64,000 bases of DNA from Polyangiaceae bacterium (GTDB taxonomy: Bacteria > Myxococcota_A > Polyangia > Polyangiales > Polyangiaceae). The translations under genes and the position numbers were made by a program. The notes below the pieces were generated by a model. The model did no database searches. It saw only the letters and a list, made by a program, of their open reading frames with translations, and was not told where the DNA came from. This document shows positions 56,189-64,000 of the stretch, one piece after another. Position 1 is the stretch's first letter; each line of letters begins with the position of its first letter. The stretch lies in the NCBI GenBank assembly GCA_025937895.1, contig JAICQL010000008.1, forward strand, positions 1-64,000. Reading direction: 5' to 3'.

Positions 56189-56207
56189 GACAATCAGTCT
56201 GACTGTC
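56189..56207. promoter_or_regulatory. 19-bp near-perfect palindrome GACAATCAGTCTGACTGTC upstream of the TonB_C-receptor fusion gene
   Basis: One mismatch pair around a central base; 17-35 bp upstream of ATG 56172 (minus); contains TTGACA on the minus strand. Confidence 0.5.
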
Positions 56208-56399
56208 AATTTTTGCTCACGAAAATGCCGAGTCCCTCGGCGACCTCCCAATTCGGGACAGTTCCCCGGGCGGCAGCTCGCACGTATAAAAGTAGGCTCG
56301 CAGAGGGAAGCGTTTCCGGATGACCGGCGGCCGCTGGAGGGGTATCTCTGAACGACCCCGAGGCGCCGGCGAGCCCCACCCAGGCTCCGGCGTTACACC

Positions 56400-57905
56400 G
56401 TGTTGCATCACCTGAAGCTCCCCAAAGCGTCTGGTGCCGCGGCGCACGCGCGCCGCCGGCAGCCCGTCCCCTTGCCGGCGCGCAGCTTGCCCCCACGTGC
56501 ACGGGCACGCGGCCTCGCTCGCCGCGCGAGCGGAGCCGTGCTGTCCGTTGCGCTGGGGCTGCTCTGGTTCGCCGGCTGCACGCTCACGAGTGATGATTAC
56601 GCGCCGGCACGGCTCGAGCCGCAGCCGGCGCTGCCGCTGCCACAGGCGGACGCGGGCTCGCGCTGCGGCAATGGGCTCGAGTGCTGCCCGGGCGCGCCCT
56701 GCCCGGCCGGGCAGGCTTGCCGCGCCGGCGCCTGCCAGCCCCTGGCCGCGCCCCTGCCCCCGGATGCCGGCGCGTGCGTGGGTGAAGACTGCCCGCGCCC
56801 ACAGCAGCTCGCTCCGACTGGCAGCTGCACGGATGCAACACTGGGCGGCGACGAGACGGACACGGACTGCGGTGGCGCCTGCGGCAGTACCTGCCAGGTA
56901 GGGCAGCGCTGTCAGGACAACGCAGACTGCAGCCCCGGGCTCTCCTGCCTGGCCGCCAGCGGGCGCTGCAGCCCGCCCTCCTGCGATGACGGCGTGCTCA
57001 ACGGAGACGAGCTCCAGCCCGACTGCGGCGGTGGCACCTGCCCGGGCTGCCCGGACGGCGCCGCCTGCGCCAGCGGCGCCGATTGTGCGAGCGAGGTGTG
57101 CGGCGACGACGGGCTGTGCGCCGCGCCAGGCTGCGATGACGGCGTGAGCAACGGCAGCGAGTCTGCGCCGGACTGTGGTGGAGCGTGCGGTGGCTGCGGC
57201 ACCGGCAGCCGCTGCAACGGCGCGAGCGACTGCCTGAACGGGGTGTGCCTGGCCAATGGCTGCGCGCCCGGCGTCGCGCTCTGCTGCCAGCCCCGCGCGT
57301 GTGCAGACGGCGTGCGCAACGGTACCGAGTCGGACGTGGACTGCGGCGGCCCCTGCGCAGACTGCGGCACCGGCGAGCGCTGCAACAATGCCTTCGATTG
57401 CCTGAGCCGCGTGTGCGGCGCCGGCGGGTGTGCAGCGGGAGCGCAGCTGTGCTGCCAGGCACCGAGCTGCGGCGATGGCATCGCCAACGGCGGCGAGCCC
57501 GTGCCCGACTGCGGCAATGCGGCCTGCGGCCTGTGTGCCGTCGGCGCCGTGTGCACCGCCAGCGCCCAGTGCCAGAGCGGCCTTTGCCAGGCGGGGCGCT
57601 GCGCCGACCCGGGGAGCTGCACCGACGGCGTGCGCAATGGGACGGAGACGGCGGTCGACTGCGGGGGTGACCGCTGCCCGCGCTGTGCCGATCGGCTGCC
57701 GTGCGTGCAGGCCTCGGACTGCATCAACAACAACTGCTTCAACGGCGTGTGCATCTCCTGTGGCAGCGGCGTGATCGATGGCACGGAGACCGACATCGAC
57801 TGCGGCGGCAGCGATCCATTCTGCCAGCGCTGCCTGCCCGGGGCCCGTTGCCTGATCGGCAGCGATTGCCAGAGCGGCGTCTGCAACGGCACCTTCTGCG
57901 GCTGA
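56400..57905 (+). CDS. Secreted Cys-rich repeat protein ('DGVxNGxExDxDCGG' repeats)
   Basis: About seven repeats e.g. 'CDDGVSNGSESAPDCGGACGGCGTGSRCNGASDCLNGVC'; N-terminal hydrophobic signal. Confidence 0.85.
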   Translation: MLHHLKLPKASGAAAHARRRQPVPLPARSLPPRARARGLARRASGAVLSVALGLLWFAGCTLTSDDYAPARLEPQPALPLPQADAGSRCGNGLECCPGAPCPAGQACRAGACQPLAAPLPPDAGACVGEDCPRPQQLAPTGSCTDATLGGDETDTDCGGACGSTCQVGQRCQDNADCSPGLSCLAASGRCSPPSCDDGVLNGDELQPDCGGGTCPGCPDGAACASGADCASEVCGDDGLCAAPGCDDGVSNGSESAPDCGGACGGCGTGSRCNGASDCLNGVCLANGCAPGVALCCQPRACADGVRNGTESDVDCGGPCADCGTGERCNNAFDCLSRVCGAGGCAAGAQLCCQAPSCGDGIANGGEPVPDCGNAACGLCAVGAVCTASAQCQSGLCQAGRCADPGSCTDGVRNGTETAVDCGGDRCPRCADRLPCVQASDCINNNCFNGVCISCGSGVIDGTETDIDCGGSDPFCQRCLPGARCLIGSDCQSGVCNGTFCG

Positions 57906-57942
57906 GGCCGAGCGCCGCGGTGCGGCGGCGCCACGCCGCGAG

Positions 57943-58626
57943 CTACGCTGTCGCTGCGGCCACGCTCGGCTGAGCCCGGCGGTAGTTGCGGTACCGCTCC
58001 GCGTAGAAGCTCACCGGGTTCTCGATGGCGTGGACGGATGGGCGCGCCCGCACTGCGTCGCGCCAGCGCTGCAGGCGGTCGAGCCCCGCTGGCCGGCGAA
58101 AGCCCGCCAGCTGCTCCAGCGCGGGCAGCCGCTCGAACCAGGGATAGAGGCTGAAGTCGACGAGGCTCGGGACTGCGCCCAGCCAGTACGATCCTGCCCC
58201 GGACAGCTGCGCCAGGCCGTCGCGCTCCGCTCGCTCCAGCGCGGCTGCCAGCTCTCCCTTCGCCGCCTCGCGCTCGGCCTCCGTGGCGCCCCACAGCGCC
58301 TTGCCGTAGGAGGTGGCCAGCCGCGTGTTGGCAAAGTCGATCCAGATGCGGGCCAGGGCGCGGCGCGCGGCATCGCGCGGCAAGAGCGGCGGCTCCGGGA
58401 ACGTCTCCTCGATGTACTCGTTGATCACGGCCGACTCCACGAAGCGCTGCCCCTGGTGCTCCAGCGCCGGGACCTTGCCGTACAGCGAGACCTCTGCGAA
58501 CCACTCCGGCTTGTTGCTCAGGTCAATCTCCACCAGCTCGAAGGCCACGTTCTTCTCCGCCAGCACCAGCCGGGTGCGGTGGGCGTACGGGCAGGCCTTG
58601 GCGCTATACAGCGTGAGCTCGGACAT
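57943..58626 (-). CDS. Glutathione S-transferase family protein
   Basis: 'LTLYSAKACPYAHRTRLVLAEKNVAFELVEIDLSNKPEWF...VPALEHQGQRFVESAVINEYIEETFP'. Confidence 0.92.
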   Translation of the reverse strand: MSELTLYSAKACPYAHRTRLVLAEKNVAFELVEIDLSNKPEWFAEVSLYGKVPALEHQGQRFVESAVINEYIEETFPEPPLLPRDAARRALARIWIDFANTRLATSYGKALWGATEAEREAAKGELAAALERAERDGLAQLSGAGSYWLGAVPSLVDFSLYPWFERLPALEQLAGFRRPAGLDRLQRWRDAVRARPSVHAIENPVSFYAERYRNYRRAQPSVAAATA

Positions 58627-58665
58627 GATGCTCCCTTCGTCTCGCGTCTATGCCAGACATCATCC

Positions 58666-58693
58666 ACTATAGTAGACACCGTCCATCGCGCAA
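58666..58693 (-). promoter_or_regulatory. Candidate promoter for the GST gene (TTGCGC-N16-TATAGT on the minus strand)
   Basis: -35-like 58693-58688, -10-like 58671-58666, about 40 bp upstream of the start at 58626. Confidence 0.4.
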
Positions 58694-58772
58694 GATCCGG
58701 CAGGCAAACCAGGCCCGGTTCGTCGCAAGAAGGGTCTCGAGAAGCGCCGCGCGGGGCGAACGCCGGGCTGGC

Positions 58773-58952
58773 TCACTCGTCTTCGGCGCAGGCGACGAGC
58801 TGGTAGTCGTTCCAGTCCTCGCGCCAGCGCGCGCGAAACTGGATGGGCCGGCAGCACACCGCGCAGTCTTCGATGTATTCCTGAAGCTCGCCCCCACCTG
58901 GGTCGACGAAGCTGTCGATGGGCTCACCACAGTAGGGGCAGGTCAGGGGCAT
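58773..58952 (-). CDS. CPxCG motif-containing cysteine-rich protein
   Basis: '[43 protein letters not shown]' paired CxxC motifs. Confidence 0.85.
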   Translation of the reverse strand: MPLTCPYCGEPIDSFVDPGGGELQEYIEDCAVCCRPIQFRARWREDWNDYQLVACAEDE

Positions 58953-59136
58953 ACGTGGACTATTCTCGCGCGAGCCGCTCGAGCATAGCGGAATGGGACT
59001 CACGCGCGAGCGCCAACACCGGCCCTGCGCACCTGGCGGCGCACAGGGCCTCGCACGGCAGCCCTTCTGGTCAGAGCTGTGCCGTCGTCAGAGGTGCCGT
59101 TGTCCGCCCCGACGAGGTGCGCGGCGGCAGTGGCGC

Positions 59137-60300
59137 TCAGTCGAAGCGAACGCTGTAGATCGGTGGCAGGTTGTGGCTCACCGCCTGCCAGCTCTCGCCT
59201 CGGTCCTCGCTCACGTACAGGTTGCCCGTGGTGCTGCCGAAGGCCAGCGTGTCCCCGCTGTTGTCGAGAGCATGGCGGTACACCACATCGTAGGCGCTAT
59301 CCTGCGGTAGGCCCTTGCGCAGCGCCTGCCAGCTCTCACCTCCGTCTTCACTGCGCGCCACGAACAGCCCGCCATCGACGGTGATGCGCTGCATGTCCGA
59401 CTTGCCTGGCACGACCCACGCGGTCTTGCCCTGCTCGGCATCGACAGCCACTGGAAAGCCGAAGTGCACGCCTGCGGAGGGCTGACTGACCTTCTTCCAG
59501 GAGGCCGCGCCATCGCTGCTGTAGAACACGCCGCAGTGGTTCTGCTGCCAGACGTGATCGGGCTGAGCGGGACAGAGCTCGAGGTAGTGCGGATCGTGTC
59601 CCCACTCCGCGTTCGGGTCGGGCAAGTAGTCCATCTGCAGGCCTCGGTTGCGACCGCGCCACGTCTTGCCACCGTCCAGCGTCTCCAGCACGCCCGCGGT
59701 GGAGACGGCCACGAGCACGCGCTCGGGGTTGCGCGGGTCGACCGCGATGGAGTGAATGCCGGGCGCGAACTCGCCCGACTCGGACGCGGGAGTACCGAAC
59801 CAGTGGGTGAGGCCGCTGCCCTCCCCCTGGAAAAGATCCCCGCCGCGCGACTCGTGGTTCCAGAGCGGCAGGTTGAGCGCAAAGCTCTCGCCCCCGTCAT
59901 CGCTGACGAACAGCCCGCCCGGAATGGTGCCCACGTACATGCGCCCGGGGGGGCCGAAGGCGATGACCCATAGCTTCTGCAGCTTGGCCGCCTTGAACGC
60001 GGGCTGCTTCAGCTCCTTGGGGTCGGCGCCGGGCGGAATGTCGATGTAGCGCGCGCCCTCCGGGTAGGTGATCTGCGGCGAGTCTTGCCAGCTCTTGCCA
60101 CCGTCGGTCGAGCGCGACAGCTTTGCGCCCCAGTGGCCGTGGCTCAGCGCCGCCCACAGCGTGCCCGTGTGCGGATCGCGCACCACGAAGTTCACCACCA
60201 CGCCAGCGTGCCCGAGCAGCGCAGGCTGCCACTTACCGCCCGCTCGCTCCACGCCAAACGTGCCCTTGCGTGTTCCAACCAAGATTCGTCCTGACATCAT
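59137..60300 (-). CDS. BNR/sialidase-like beta-propeller (WD40/YVTN/BNR-like repeat) protein
   Basis: Repeated Asp-box-like motifs 'SRSTDGGKSWQD', 'FVSDDGGESFAL', 'LETLDGGKTWRG', 'ARSEDGGESWQA', 'YVSEDRGESWQA'; no signal peptide. Confidence 0.88.
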   Translation of the reverse strand: MMSGRILVGTRKGTFGVERAGGKWQPALLGHAGVVVNFVVRDPHTGTLWAALSHGHWGAKLSRSTDGGKSWQDSPQITYPEGARYIDIPPGADPKELKQPAFKAAKLQKLWVIAFGPPGRMYVGTIPGGLFVSDDGGESFALNLPLWNHESRGGDLFQGEGSGLTHWFGTPASESGEFAPGIHSIAVDPRNPERVLVAVSTAGVLETLDGGKTWRGRNRGLQMDYLPDPNAEWGHDPHYLELCPAQPDHVWQQNHCGVFYSSDGAASWKKVSQPSAGVHFGFPVAVDAEQGKTAWVVPGKSDMQRITVDGGLFVARSEDGGESWQALRKGLPQDSAYDVVYRHALDNSGDTLAFGSTTGNLYVSEDRGESWQAVSHNLPPIYSVRFD

Positions 60301-60322
60301 CTCCTCTACCTTCAACCACCCT

Positions 60323-60601
60323 TCAACCACCGCTCAGAGCCTGCATGATGAACACACGGCTGCCGGGCTCCACCGGGTCGCTCAGTCGCGCGCGATCGGT
60401 GACCCGCTCCTCGCCGATGAAAATGTTGACGTGGGTACGCAAGCTGCCCCGCTCGTCACAGATATAAAAGGCGATGCCCGGCGCGATGCGGTCGAGCTCG
60501 CGCACCACCTCCGCGGCGCTGGCCGCCTCGACGGTGAGCTGCCTGCCCTTCAGGTCAGGAAAAAACGTGAACAGATGGGGGGTCAGCTGTACCTGCACCA
60601 T
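60323..60601 (-). CDS. MoaD/ThiS-family ubiquitin-like protein ending in Gly-Gly
   Basis: 'MVQVQLTPHLFTFFPDLKGRQLTVEAASAAEVVRELDRIAPGIAFYICDERGSLRTHVNIFIGEERVTD...GSRVFIMQALSGG*'. Confidence 0.85.
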   Translation of the reverse strand: MVQVQLTPHLFTFFPDLKGRQLTVEAASAAEVVRELDRIAPGIAFYICDERGSLRTHVNIFIGEERVTDRARLSDPVEPGSRVFIMQALSGG

Positions 60602-60747
60602 GGACAAACTCCGGGCATGACCGAATCCATTCAGGGTTGGACCGGATCGGGACGCGGAAATCATCGCTGACGTCCCCAAAATCTCAACTTGGGCGCGCCG
60701 GCCGGTGTTGCTTGCCCCCCGGCGCCGGGAGCCCTAATAAACAGCCG

Positions 60748-62592
60748 GTGCCGAGGTTGCTGAAATCCGTTTTGTCCACGGGGGCCTCCTCGCCCGCCGC
60801 TGCTCGGGGCTCCGCAGCCCGGGAATCGGCTGCCCGCGATGTTGCCCCGGAAAGGACGCTCTCCTCGGATGCGCCGCCTGCGCTGGGATCGACCACGCGC
60901 GCAGCCCTGGCGCAGCCCTCCGCGGCCCTGTCAGCCACTGCGCCCTCCTCGCTGGGCCTCTCTTCGACCTCGTCCCCGCTGACGGCCACCCCGCGCTCGC
61001 AGGTGCGCCTGGGCAGCGTGCCGGCCAACTCCCAGCAGGAGCTGCGCTTCCTGCAGGATCGCCTGGGCCTGTGCGGACAGATCATCTTCGCCATCTCCGG
61101 CATGTTCCTGGCCGTCGTCGGCGTCCTCGATTACCTGCTGGAGGCGCCGCGGATGACGCTCGCGGCACGTGGGGCACACCTGGCATCCACCCTGGTGGCG
61201 TTCGGGCTCTGGCGCGTCTGCCGCTCGCGTCGCGTGCTCTCGGGTGGCGCCCTGGCGGCGCTCGACCGTGGCGTGACGCTGTGCGTCTGCGCGGGCTATG
61301 CCGCCATGGGCTACGCATTGCCACAGCCCTGGGGCACCTACACGGCGCTGCTGGCGATCGTGCACGTGACGGTCGGGCGAGCGGTGATCGTGCCGAGCAC
61401 CGCCGTCCGCACCTCGTGGCTGGCGCTGGGCAGCTTTGCGGGCGTACCCATCGCCGCGCTGGGCATGCTGATGGTGGCGCGGGGCTCCGGGGAGCCGCAG
61501 CTCTCGTGGCAGATTTTGGTAGACGCCGTGCTCTGGTCCGTGGCGGGGTCGGCGCTGGCCACCGTCACCTCCAAGGTCATCTACGGCTTGCACGAGACGG
61601 CGGCGCTGGCGCGGCAGCTCGGCCAGTACACGCTGGAACAGAAGATCGGCGCCGGCAGCATGGGTGAGATCTTCCGGGCGCGGCACGCGATGCTGCGCCG
61701 GCCCACCGCGATCAAGGTGATGACCGACGGGGGCTCGGAGACGGCGCTGCGTCGCTTCGAGAAAGAGGTGCAGCTCACCGCGCGCCTCACCCACCCCAAC
61801 ACCATCTCCATCTACGACTACGGCCGCACTCCGGACGGGCGCTTTTACTATGCGATGGAGCTGCTGGAGGGCATGACCCTGGAGCAGCTGGTGTTGCACG
61901 CCGGGCCGCAGCCCGCGGCGCGGGTGATCCACATCCTGGTGCAGATCTGCGGCGCGCTGCGGGAAGCACACGGCGTCGGCCTGATCCACCGCGACATCAA
62001 GCCGGCCAACGTGTTTCTGTGCTCCCGGGGCGGCAACTTCGACGTGGTGAAGGTGCTCGATTTTGGCCTGGTGCGCGAGTTCAACAACCCGAGCAACGTC
62101 AGCCTCAGCAACGTGGACGCCATCGCCGGCACCCCGCTGTATCTCTCGCCCGAGGCCATTCTGACCCCGGCACGTGTGGACGCGCGCGCCGACATCTATG
62201 CTCTGGGCGCGGTGGGCTACTACCTGTTGAGCGGAGAGCCGCCCTTTGCAGGCCGCACCTTGGCCGAGCTGTGCGGCCATCATCTACACAGCATCCCCGT
62301 GCCGCCCTCGCAGCGAGCCGGGCGCGAAGTGCCGGAGGATCTGGAGCGGGTGGTACTGAGCTGCCTGGCGAAAGACGCGGCGGCACGCCCGCAGAGCGCC
62401 CAGGCGCTGGCCGAGGCGCTGAGGCGGTGTCGCGATGCCGGTGGCTGGACGGAGGAGCAAGCCGAGCACTGGTGGCGCGATACTCCGCCCGCGCCGAGCC
62501 GCGTGCCGTCCAGCGGCTCCGCAACGGAGGGCGCCCTGAACTGCGGCGATCTGGAGGAGCGCTGCGCGCTCACCCGCCGCGCAGCTCCGTGA
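60748..62592 (+). CDS. Serine/threonine protein kinase with N-terminal multi-TM region
   Basis: GTG start proposed (VPRLLKSV; ORF opens at 60637); several TM segments then 'YTLEQKIGAGSMGEIFRARH', 'LIHRDIKPANVFL', 'GTPLYLSPEAIL'. Confidence 0.88.
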   Translation: MPRLLKSVLSTGASSPAAARGSAARESAARDVAPERTLSSDAPPALGSTTRAALAQPSAALSATAPSSLGLSSTSSPLTATPRSQVRLGSVPANSQQELRFLQDRLGLCGQIIFAISGMFLAVVGVLDYLLEAPRMTLAARGAHLASTLVAFGLWRVCRSRRVLSGGALAALDRGVTLCVCAGYAAMGYALPQPWGTYTALLAIVHVTVGRAVIVPSTAVRTSWLALGSFAGVPIAALGMLMVARGSGEPQLSWQILVDAVLWSVAGSALATVTSKVIYGLHETAALARQLGQYTLEQKIGAGSMGEIFRARHAMLRRPTAIKVMTDGGSETALRRFEKEVQLTARLTHPNTISIYDYGRTPDGRFYYAMELLEGMTLEQLVLHAGPQPAARVIHILVQICGALREAHGVGLIHRDIKPANVFLCSRGGNFDVVKVLDFGLVREFNNPSNVSLSNVDAIAGTPLYLSPEAILTPARVDARADIYALGAVGYYLLSGEPPFAGRTLAELCGHHLHSIPVPPSQRAGREVPEDLERVVLSCLAKDAAARPQSAQALAEALRRCRDAGGWTEEQAEHWWRDTPPAPSRVPSSGSATEGALNCGDLEERCALTRRAAP

Positions 62593-62672
62593 GCGGCGCC
62601 CTCCGCGCCACCGCCGCCGCAGCCAGACTCCGGCCGCTTGCTCCCATCGGCGGCGAGACCTAAAACCAGCGG

Positions 62673-63308
62673 GTGCTGAAGCCCGCCGAGTCCGCCGCGC
62701 GCGACCTGTCCGTGGAGGTCGGCACGGCGCCGGAGGATCCAGCTCCCTCGCGCGGCGGCTCGCGCGTCTGGCTACGGGTGCTGCTGGGGGCCGCGGCGCT
62801 GCTCGGCGGCATGCTGGTGCTGGTGCGCATCTTCCGGCCGCAGCTGGAGGCGCTGAGCCGCTACTTCGTCGAGCACTTTGGCCTCGTGGGTGTCGCGCTC
62901 GGCACCTTTCTGGCCGACGGCATCAGCTCGCCGGTGCCGCCGCAGTTCTTCATGCTGCTCTCGATCGGCGCGGGCACTCCCGATCTGCACACCTTAGCCG
63001 CGACCACGGTCGGCTCGCTGCTGGGCGGCTGCGCCGGCTATCAGCTGGCGCGGCAGCTGGCGCGCTTTCCGCGCTTCGCGCGCTGGCTGGAGCGCACCGG
63101 AGCGAGCTTTCGCGAGCAACTGCGCGGGCGCAAGGCGTATCGCAATGCAGTCATCGCCAGCCTCACGCCGCTGCCCTTTTCCATGCAGTGCTACCTGTGC
63201 GGGCTGTACCGGCTGCCGCTGGGTGCGTTCGCGGTGATCCTGTCGCTGCGCATCCCGCGGCTGGCCGTGTTCTATTACGTGATCAAGGCCGGTTGGACCT
63301 TGTTCTAG
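62673..63308 (+). CDS. YqaA/DedA-like (VTT-type) small membrane protein
   Basis: 'GLVGVALGTFLADGISSPVPPQFFMLLSIGAGTPDLHTLAATTVGSLLGGCAGYQLAR'. Confidence 0.7.
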   Translation: MLKPAESAARDLSVEVGTAPEDPAPSRGGSRVWLRVLLGAAALLGGMLVLVRIFRPQLEALSRYFVEHFGLVGVALGTFLADGISSPVPPQFFMLLSIGAGTPDLHTLAATTVGSLLGGCAGYQLARQLARFPRFARWLERTGASFREQLRGRKAYRNAVIASLTPLPFSMQCYLCGLYRLPLGAFAVILSLRIPRLAVFYYVIKAGWTLF

Positions 63309-63367
63309 CGCTCTTGGTGCCCTTCCAGCGCTCGAACCGAGGCCTGACCAGAGTGTGAGCCGCGTTC

Positions 63368-63895
63368 ATGCGCGGATGCTCTGCGCGATGTTCGCAACTG
63401 TGCGCGACAGAGCTCGCGCTGCAGCATCCGAGCCTCGTGGAGCTCAGAATCCTGTCCGCGGCGGACGCTGCCGTGCTGGAGCGCGTGGCGCCGGAGGTGT
63501 TCGACGAGGCGATCGATGCGCGAGCGGCGGCGCTCTTTCTGGCCGATCCGCGCCATCATCTGGCGGTTGCGCGTGACCTGGGCGTGGTGGTCGGCTTTGC
63601 CTCCGGTGTGCACTATTTTCATCCGGACAAACCCGTTCCCGAGCTGTTCATCAATGAGGTGGGGGTGGCGCCCGAATACCAAGGCCAGGGCGTGGGCAAG
63701 GCGCTCCTGCGCTGCCTGCTGCGACACGGCGCCGAGCTGGGCTGCGGGCAAGCCTGGGTGCTGACGGACCACGACAACCTGGCGGCCCGGCGCGTCTACC
63801 AGGCAAGCGGTGGCACCCCGTCGGAGCACGTCATGTATTCCATCCCACTGCAGCCGCCAGGCGCCTCGGCAAGCAAGCAAGAGTCAGAGACCTGA
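63368..63895 (+). CDS. GNAT-family N-acetyltransferase (AAC(3)-I-like by eye)
   Basis: 'LFINEVGVAPEYQGQGVGKALLRCLLRHGAELGCGQAWVLTDHDNLAARRVYQASGG' acetyl-CoA binding motif; true start may be internal. Confidence 0.85.
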   Translation: MRGCSARCSQLCATELALQHPSLVELRILSAADAAVLERVAPEVFDEAIDARAAALFLADPRHHLAVARDLGVVVGFASGVHYFHPDKPVPELFINEVGVAPEYQGQGVGKALLRCLLRHGAELGCGQAWVLTDHDNLAARRVYQASGGTPSEHVMYSIPLQPPGASASKQESET

Positions 63896-64000
63896 GTCGC
63901 TCGCCTCGTGCGCAGCACGGCTCATTCGTCCTCCGCCTCCTCGCCGCTCGCGGGGCTGGGAGAGGTGCGGCTCTGACCGGCCACGATTGCCTGCAGCGCC

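Noticed and set aside
53551-56202. 883-aa plus-strand ORF antisense to the TonB_C-receptor fusion
   Set aside because: Lacks any domain signature and is rich in His/Arg/Gln/Ala; a typical artefact of GC-rich third positions opposite a real gene.
60931-62283. 450-aa minus-strand ORF opposite the STPK
   Set aside because: No domain; compositional artefact.
63368-63895. Bona fide aminoglycoside 3-N-acetyltransferase resistance gene
   Set aside because: Shows a GNAT fold with AAC(3)-I-like spacing, but nothing in the sequence establishes aminoglycoside specificity.

Overview
This is a 64 kb chromosomal window from a high-GC, Gram-negative organism, most likely a myxobacterium (Myxococcota). The lineage call is an inference from DUF4215/fibro-slime proteins, 'DGVxNGxExDxDCGG' Cys-rich repeat proteins, several Ser/Thr kinases and many lipoproteins. 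I saw no rRNA, tRNA, CRISPR array, prophage or transposase. Recognisable modules: an exopolysaccharide/membrane cluster (YfhO-like protein, Wzx-type flippase, GT2); a TonB-dependent receptor followed 3 bp later by an unusual lipoprotein; a fibro-slime/DUF4215 protein; a tandem pair of LacI-type-sensor/SpoIIE-phosphatase fusions, one with degenerate metal-binding residues; a minC + minDE locus with a structured minD leader; a Form II-like CO-dehydrogenase-family coxSLMDE operon; PFK + beta-mannosidase; a bacterial collagen-like protein; a truncated hemoglobin; a hybrid sensor kinase; a beta-propeller lipoprotein; an extensin-like/STPK coupled pair; a TonB_C-TonB-receptor fusion with a coupled lipoprotein; a MoaD-like (C-terminal GG) + BNR-repeat pair; and an N-terminally membrane-anchored STPK. 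Best candidates for under-described biology are the phosphatase/pseudophosphatase sensor pair, the receptor plus degenerate TIKI/ChaN/EreA-like lipoprotein, the MoaD-BNR pair and the Min locus. All family calls are by eye from protein motifs; no database search was run.
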